DNA of 64,000 bases from Fredinandcohnia aciditolerans. Its GTDB lineage: Bacteria; Bacillota; Bacilli; Bacillales; Bacillaceae_L. Position 1 is the stretch's first letter. Every line of letters begins with the position of its first letter. The translations under genes were made by a program, and so were the position numbers. Under the pieces are notes generated by a model. The model worked only from the letters and a program-made list of their open reading frames with translations, ran no database searches and had not been told where the DNA came from. The stretch is taken from NCBI GenBank assembly GCA_003640645.1, contig QGHH01000008.1:103847-167846 (forward strand), in the 5' to 3' direction. Of the stretch, positions 60,379 to 64,000 are shown piece by piece.

Positions 60379-60909
60379 TTATCGAAATACCGAAGAAGGG
60401 ACATCAAAGATATTCCAAAGAATGAGGATAAATATGAGTGAGGCAACCCAGGCACGAAATGGACGTACATAATGTAAACGAAGAATGGAGAACATCACAA
60501 GATTAAATAATACTGACCATCCCAAGCTCCAACCATGATCATGTCTTATAAGTCCAACAAATAAATCCACAGCTTCATTCACAGCATTAATGACTACCCA
60601 TAATAAGATATAAATAAATTGTTTTATCCGTGATCGTTCTTCAGGGTATCTTCCTAAAAAGATGAGGATTGTTGCAGGGTATTTTATGGCCATAATTGAA
60701 AGAACGATATGTGTGTTGGTCAGTCCATTTCCCTCATCAACACCTTGAGGGGTATATGTCCACATCGCAAACTTGTCAGATAATAAATATAAATAAAGAA
60801 AATCCCCCAATAGGAAAAAGAGGTAGGTTGGATAGTATTTTCTATAATTTCTCCAATCTCCCCAAATAAATAACGCAGCTAGCCAAATTAAACCATAAAT
60901 TGCATTCAC
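60379..60909 (-). CDS. CBO0543-family membrane protein
   Basis: 176 residues, five to six hydrophobic helices. WGDWRNYRKYYPTYLFF near residue 20 and the later IRHDHGWSLGWSVLFNL segment are typical of CBO0543-type proteins that are common in spore formers. An AGGTG ribosome site precedes the ATG. Single gene between two terminators; function unknown. Confidence 0.75.
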   Translation of the reverse strand: MNAIYGLIWLAALFIWGDWRNYRKYYPTYLFFLLGDFLYLYLLSDKFAMWTYTPQGVDEGNGLTNTHIVLSIMAIKYPATILIFLGRYPEERSRIKQFIYILLWVVINAVNEAVDLFVGLIRHDHGWSLGWSVLFNLVMFSILRLHYVRPFRAWVASLIFILILWNIFDVPSSVFR

Positions 60910-60988
60910 AAAAAGGCACCTCAGTTACTCTAACTGTAAAAATTTTGAAATCATATTCTATTGTTTCCTAATAATATTCTTTATAGAC

Positions 60989-61022
60989 AAAAAAACACGC
61001 TGCCAAAGAGACTGCGTGTTTC
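60989..61022 (-). terminator. Intrinsic terminator after sulP
   Basis: Minus strand AAACACGC/GCGTGTTT hairpin followed by seven T. Confidence 0.88.
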
Positions 61023-61029
61023 CCCTACC

Positions 61030-62508
61030 TTATTGATTTCCCGCTTTTTCAAGAGCACCTGGTGTCTTGTATGCTGCTAGCTTCTCAACTAATTTATTGC
61101 TTTCTGTATTTAATCCTTTAATGTTTACTTTAGTGCCATTTTGATGATATTTAAAGACGACTTTATCAATTGCCCCTACCGCAGAGTCATCCCAAAGGTG
61201 GGCACTTGATAGGTCCAAATCAATTTCTTTTACATCTTCTTTATAATCAAAGCTATTAACAAAATCAGTAACAGAGGCGAAGAACAACTGCCCTGAAACA
61301 TGGTACACTTTCTTTTGCGAATTCTTTGCTGAAAGACTTGTAACTTTTACTTTTGAAATCTTAGAAGCAAAGAAAATTGCACTTAAAATGATTCCAACTA
61401 AAACACCTTTTGAAAGGTCATGTGTCTGTATGACTGTGATCACTGTTACAATCATAACAATGGTATCCGTGATTGGAACCTTATGAAGAGTGCGTAATGC
61501 AGACCAGTCGAACGTTCCAATTGAAACCATGAACATGACCCCAACAAGGGCTGCCATTGGAATTTGAACTAGGAAGTCTTTAAGTACTAAGATTAAGACC
61601 ATTAAAAATACTCCGGCTACAAACGCAGAAAGCCTTCCACGACCACCCGATTTAACGTTAATTACAGATTGTCCAATCATTGCACAACCTGCCATTCCGC
61701 CAAATAAACCAGAAACGATATTTGCTATCCCTTGCCCACGTGCTTCTTTATTTTTATCACTTTCTGTATCTGTCATATCATCAACAATCGTAGCTGTTAG
61801 TAAAGACTCCACTAATCCAACAATTGCGATTGATAAAGAATAAGGGAAAATAATTTTTATTGTTTCAAAATTGAATGGAATATCAGGTAGTAAAAAGATC
61901 GGTAATGTTGATGGTAGTTCCCCCATATCTCCTATTGTACGTACTCCACTATTGGTTAATACTGCAATTATTGTCATAACGATGATCGCCACTAATGGTG
62001 ATGGAACAGCTTTTGTAAAACGCGGGAAGATATAAATAATCGCTAATGCCCCCGCTACCATTGCGTACATTTGCCATGATTCACCTACAAAATGCGGTAA
62101 TTGAGCTGCAAAAATAAGGATTGCCAGTGAGTTCACAAACCCAGTCATAACTGAACGCGGAACAAATTTCATAAGTCTTCCTAGCTTTAACACACCCATG
62201 ATAATTTGGATAATCCCCGTTAAAATCGTTGCAGCAAGTAAGTATTGGAGTCCATAATCTGCAACCAATGTTACCATTAACAATGCAGTTGCACCTGTTG
62301 CTGCAGAAATCATACCAGGCCTTCCTCCAACAAACGCAATTGTGACTGCAATACAAAATGAGGCGTACAACCCTATCATGGGGTCAACTCCTGCGATTAG
62401 TGAAAAGGCAATTGCCTCAGGAATTAGAGCAAGTGCAACAACAATCCCCGCCATGATATCTCCTCGCACATTGCCAAACCATTCATTTTTAAATGTAGAT
62501 ATATTCAA
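61030..62508 (-). CDS. SulP-family anion transporter with STAS domain
   Basis: 492 residues from a TTG start at 62508 supported by AGAGGTG; a longer frame to 62583 runs through the leader and lacks a ribosome site. About ten to twelve membrane helices, SulP features [21 protein letters not shown] and MIGLYASF, and a C-terminal STAS domain (about 390-480). Bacterial members move sulfate, bicarbonate or dicarboxylates with sodium or protons; the substrate cannot be read from sequence. A 230-nt leader precedes it. Confidence 0.92.
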   Translation of the reverse strand: MNISTFKNEWFGNVRGDIMAGIVVALALIPEAIAFSLIAGVDPMIGLYASFCIAVTIAFVGGRPGMISAATGATALLMVTLVADYGLQYLLAATILTGIIQIIMGVLKLGRLMKFVPRSVMTGFVNSLAILIFAAQLPHFVGESWQMYAMVAGALAIIYIFPRFTKAVPSPLVAIIVMTIIAVLTNSGVRTIGDMGELPSTLPIFLLPDIPFNFETIKIIFPYSLSIAIVGLVESLLTATIVDDMTDTESDKNKEARGQGIANIVSGLFGGMAGCAMIGQSVINVKSGGRGRLSAFVAGVFLMVLILVLKDFLVQIPMAALVGVMFMVSIGTFDWSALRTLHKVPITDTIVMIVTVITVIQTHDLSKGVLVGIILSAIFFASKISKVKVTSLSAKNSQKKVYHVSGQLFFASVTDFVNSFDYKEDVKEIDLDLSSAHLWDDSAVGAIDKVVFKYHQNGTKVNIKGLNTESNKLVEKLAAYKTPGALEKAGNQ

Positions 62509-62735
62509 ATCCGCACCTCTTTCAATTTTTTTTTTTATTATCATTTTTTGTCTAGCTCTAACAGCTACTATCAAGACTCTCACACGCTCCGTACGTTAAG
62601 CCTAACATCAGCCTGATTTCTCGCCGTACTTCCTTTATCTCCTTCAGGTCAGAACAGTCGGTATGTTGCCAAATTTTTGCCTTCGTTTTTTCTAGTGACT
62701 TTCAACTCTCATGAAAGTCGGGTCCGTCTTTAACA
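62509..62735 (-). other. Long structured leader of sulP, class not recognised
   Basis: From the predicted transcript start (about 62735) to the TTG start is about 225 nt. It begins with a perfect hairpin GACTTTC/GAAAGTC (62698-62720), continues with GC-rich blocks (TCTGACCTGA...AATCAGGCTGA can pair; AACAT/ATGTT nearby), and ends with AGCT-GTTAG-AGCT before an A/T-rich stretch. I compared it by eye with TPP, SAM, M-box, ydaO, yybP, guanidine and fluoride motifs and saw no match. Confidence 0.45.
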
Positions 62736-62741
62736 AATCAA

Positions 62742-62770
62742 AGTATAGCGGATTATTGCTAATTTGTGAA
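62742..62770 (-). promoter_or_regulatory. SigA-type promoter of sulP
   Basis: Minus strand TTCACA (62765-62770), 17-bp spacer, TATACT (62742-62747). Confidence 0.55.
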
Positions 62771-62891
62771 AATGTTATGTAAACGCAAACATTCAATCTC
62801 ACCTTCATTTTTCTACTGTTTTCTCCTATTTTCACTGTGACTTAATAAAAATTTTAATTCTCTATGGTAGTTTTTAGTGCAGTACGCAAAT

Positions 62892-62935
62892 AAAAAAGCA
62901 GTCAGTTCTTTTTTATAAAGCACTGACTGCTTTTA
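62892..62935 (-). terminator. Intrinsic terminator after uspA-like gene
   Basis: Minus strand AAAAGCAGTCAGT/ACTGACTGCTTTTTT with a 15-nt loop; it isolates the sulP promoter from the upstream gene. Confidence 0.9.
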
Positions 62936-62942
62936 CTCAATT

Positions 62943-63362
62943 TTACTTTACAATTAGCACTGGACAATTTGCACGCTTGGCAACTTTATGACTAACACTT
63001 CCAAGTACAAACTCTTGTAGAACATTAAGTCCTCTGCTTCCAATGATGACAAGATCAAACTGATTTTTATTCGCATAATTTACAAAAGTAGGTCCTGGTT
63101 CGCCATGAAGAAATGTTATTTCATAATAAACTCCTGATTTCCTCATTAATTGTTCTATTTCTCTTAATCGGAATCTTCGTTTATCACCTATATCAGGAGC
63201 ATTCCAATTTTCTAACACATCGGATTTGACTTTATTGTGATCGATTACATATACGATTTCAATTTTTGGATAAGATTTTCCGTTTGTAAGCATTATTGCA
63301 TTTTCGGCCGCACGTATAGAGTGCTCAGAACCATCTGCAGCTAATAGGATTTTTTTGTACAT
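62943..63362 (-). CDS. Universal stress protein (UspA family)
   Basis: 139 residues. ILLAADGSEHSIRAAENAI at the N-terminus, VIGSRGLNVLQEFVLGSVSH with the G-2x-G-9x-G(S/T) ATP-binding pattern, and the C-terminal CPVLIVK. Thus an ATP-binding type UspA. It sits upstream of sulP, a frequent neighbour pairing. Ribosome site GGGAGGTC. Confidence 0.93.
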   Translation of the reverse strand: MYKKILLAADGSEHSIRAAENAIMLTNGKSYPKIEIVYVIDHNKVKSDVLENWNAPDIGDKRRFRLREIEQLMRKSGVYYEITFLHGEPGPTFVNYANKNQFDLVIIGSRGLNVLQEFVLGSVSHKVAKRANCPVLIVK

Positions 63363-63465
63363 AATTGACCTCCCTATTTAATGCTTTCTTATATAATTCC
63401 TTACAATATACACATTCTCCTTTATTACTTTAATTTTTTTACGACCTTGAACTACAATAGGAATT

Positions 63466-63822
63466 TTATCTAGTTAGCTCCAAAATCTCATTGTAAGTAT
63501 CTAACGTTAGTTGGAGGTCAGGATCTTCATGTTGTTTCTTGGGAACATTAAAATTTGTTAATACAAAATGATGCTTAGCCTCAATGTTATGTCTAGCCAA
63601 AATATGCTTACAGCATGCCAGTGGGCAACCGTCAATCGCAATGATATCTCTTCCTGATTTTGCTGTTTTAACAAGTGGTTTTACATCTCCGCCTACACCT
63701 GCAATGCAAGACATTTCAGCTATACTTTCTCGATCCATCTTTATCGCTATTGTATTTGCTGTTTGTGCAGCAGACGAACAACCTGAACAAGAATACACTA
63801 AAGGCAAATTCTTTTTTTCCAC
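63466..63822 (-). CDS. DGC-type cysteine-rich putative zinc-binding protein
   Basis: 118 residues, GTG start with GGGAGG upstream. Two cysteine clusters, YSCSGCSSAAQTAN (about 10-23) and IDGCPLACCKHIL (about 63-75), are the mark of the DGC/putative zinc-binding family, named for the Asp-Gly-Cys motif seen in IDGC. The function is unknown; relatives are often near redox or metal genes. Confidence 0.82.
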   Translation of the reverse strand: MEKKNLPLVYSCSGCSSAAQTANTIAIKMDRESIAEMSCIAGVGGDVKPLVKTAKSGRDIIAIDGCPLACCKHILARHNIEAKHHFVLTNFNVPKKQHEDPDLQLTLDTYNEILELTR

Positions 63823-63924
63823 TCTCTATTCCCTCCCTTTATAATTGGAATCTATTTTAGTTTATTTACCTTATTTTTTCTGTGAGGAACATCACCATTT
63901 TCAGACTTTTTCAATAAATTCTAA

Positions 63925-64000
63925 ATCGAGTAGGAGGCTAATCATTAATTGATTAGCCGACCTCTCACACCACCGTACGTACGGTTCCGTATACGGCGGT
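63925..64000 (-). mobile_element. 3' end (domains V and VI) of a group IIC intron, cut by window edge
   Basis: Read on the minus strand, ACCGCCGTATACGG-AA-CCGTACGTACGGTGGT folds as domain V: a 9-bp lower stem with a C-G-C triad, a two-base CG bulge, and a short capped upper stem, with CCGTATAC...GTACGTACGG as in known IIC introns. The following GAGAGG...GGCTAATCA/TGATTAGCC...CCTACTC forms domain VI with a candidate bulged A, ending at CTCGAT near 63925. Any maturase gene lies beyond the window. Confidence 0.7.

Noticed and set aside
62509-62583. Longer sulP frame starting at 62583
   Set aside because: It has no ribosome site and begins inside the structured leader; the TTG at 62508 has AGAGGTG at the right distance.
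62580-62606. Second group II intron remnant in the sulP leader
   Set aside because: CGTACGGAGCGTGTGAGAG resembles the domain V/VI junction at the window end, but the matching 5' strand of domain V is absent.

Overview
This is low-GC Gram-positive DNA from an endospore-forming member of the Bacillaceae. The evidence is an alpha/beta-type small acid-soluble spore protein, YheC/YheD coat-associated proteins, a SigY operon, FloT/YuaF, MsmX, BmrCD and strong GGAGG-type ribosome sites. The first 20 kb resemble the Bacillus subtilis hemZ-yhaX-yheABCDE-sspB-yheHI neighbourhood. No rRNA, tRNA or CRISPR array was seen, and no complete transposase.

Layout. 1-3129 (minus): start of hemZ, a YhaX-type HAD protein with an altered nucleophile, yheA, yheB. 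3534-8941 (plus): four tandem YheC/YheD ATP-grasp genes and yheE. 9318-13274: small genes, a PucR-type regulator with msmX, a spore-protein gene with a SigG-type promoter and long leader. 13342-19812: a CNNM transporter, a truncated haemoglobin behind an Fnr-like box, and bmrCD behind a leader-peptide attenuator. 19847-24790: a thiamin salvage operon under a TPP riboswitch (tenA-ykoE-ykoD-ykoC-thiF). 24873-26517: sigY-yxlC-yxlD-yxlE plus a YbjQ-type gene. 26622-28650: a non-coding array of about 39 imperfect 52-bp tandem repeats. 28731-33048: floT/yuaF with a SigW-type promoter and a class A penicillin-binding protein.

33194-38353 is the most interesting block. It is a compact, mostly overlapping five-gene set: a divergent acetyltransferase-like protein, a BtaA-like aminocarboxypropyl transferase, a GNAT-like protein, a haem-oxygenase-like diiron oxidase and an HpaB-type flavin monooxygenase. 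Two palindromic operators lie over its promoter. It looks like an undescribed small-molecule biosynthetic pathway, but the product is unknown.

38576-49037 carries phosphate uptake (DUF47 plus Pit), MarR regulators, a two-TM potassium channel, ribA, an MFS pump, a minimal FAD protein, paired CrcB fluoride exporters, an EcsC protein and a holin-like protein with a Gln/Asn-rich tail. 49084-60129 is a signalling block with CheR, a hybrid histidine kinase, a REC-GGDEF-EAL-LuxR protein, a PAS-GGDEF-EAL-PilZ protein and a PAS-GGDEF protein, probably linking sensory input to cyclic di-GMP. 60379-63822 has a CBO0543 membrane protein, a SulP transporter with a long leader, a universal stress protein and a DGC-type cysteine protein. 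The right edge cuts into the 3' end of a group IIC intron.

At least three families of dispersed non-coding repeats sit between genes. All functional calls come from reading the sequence and from knowledge of families; no database search was run.
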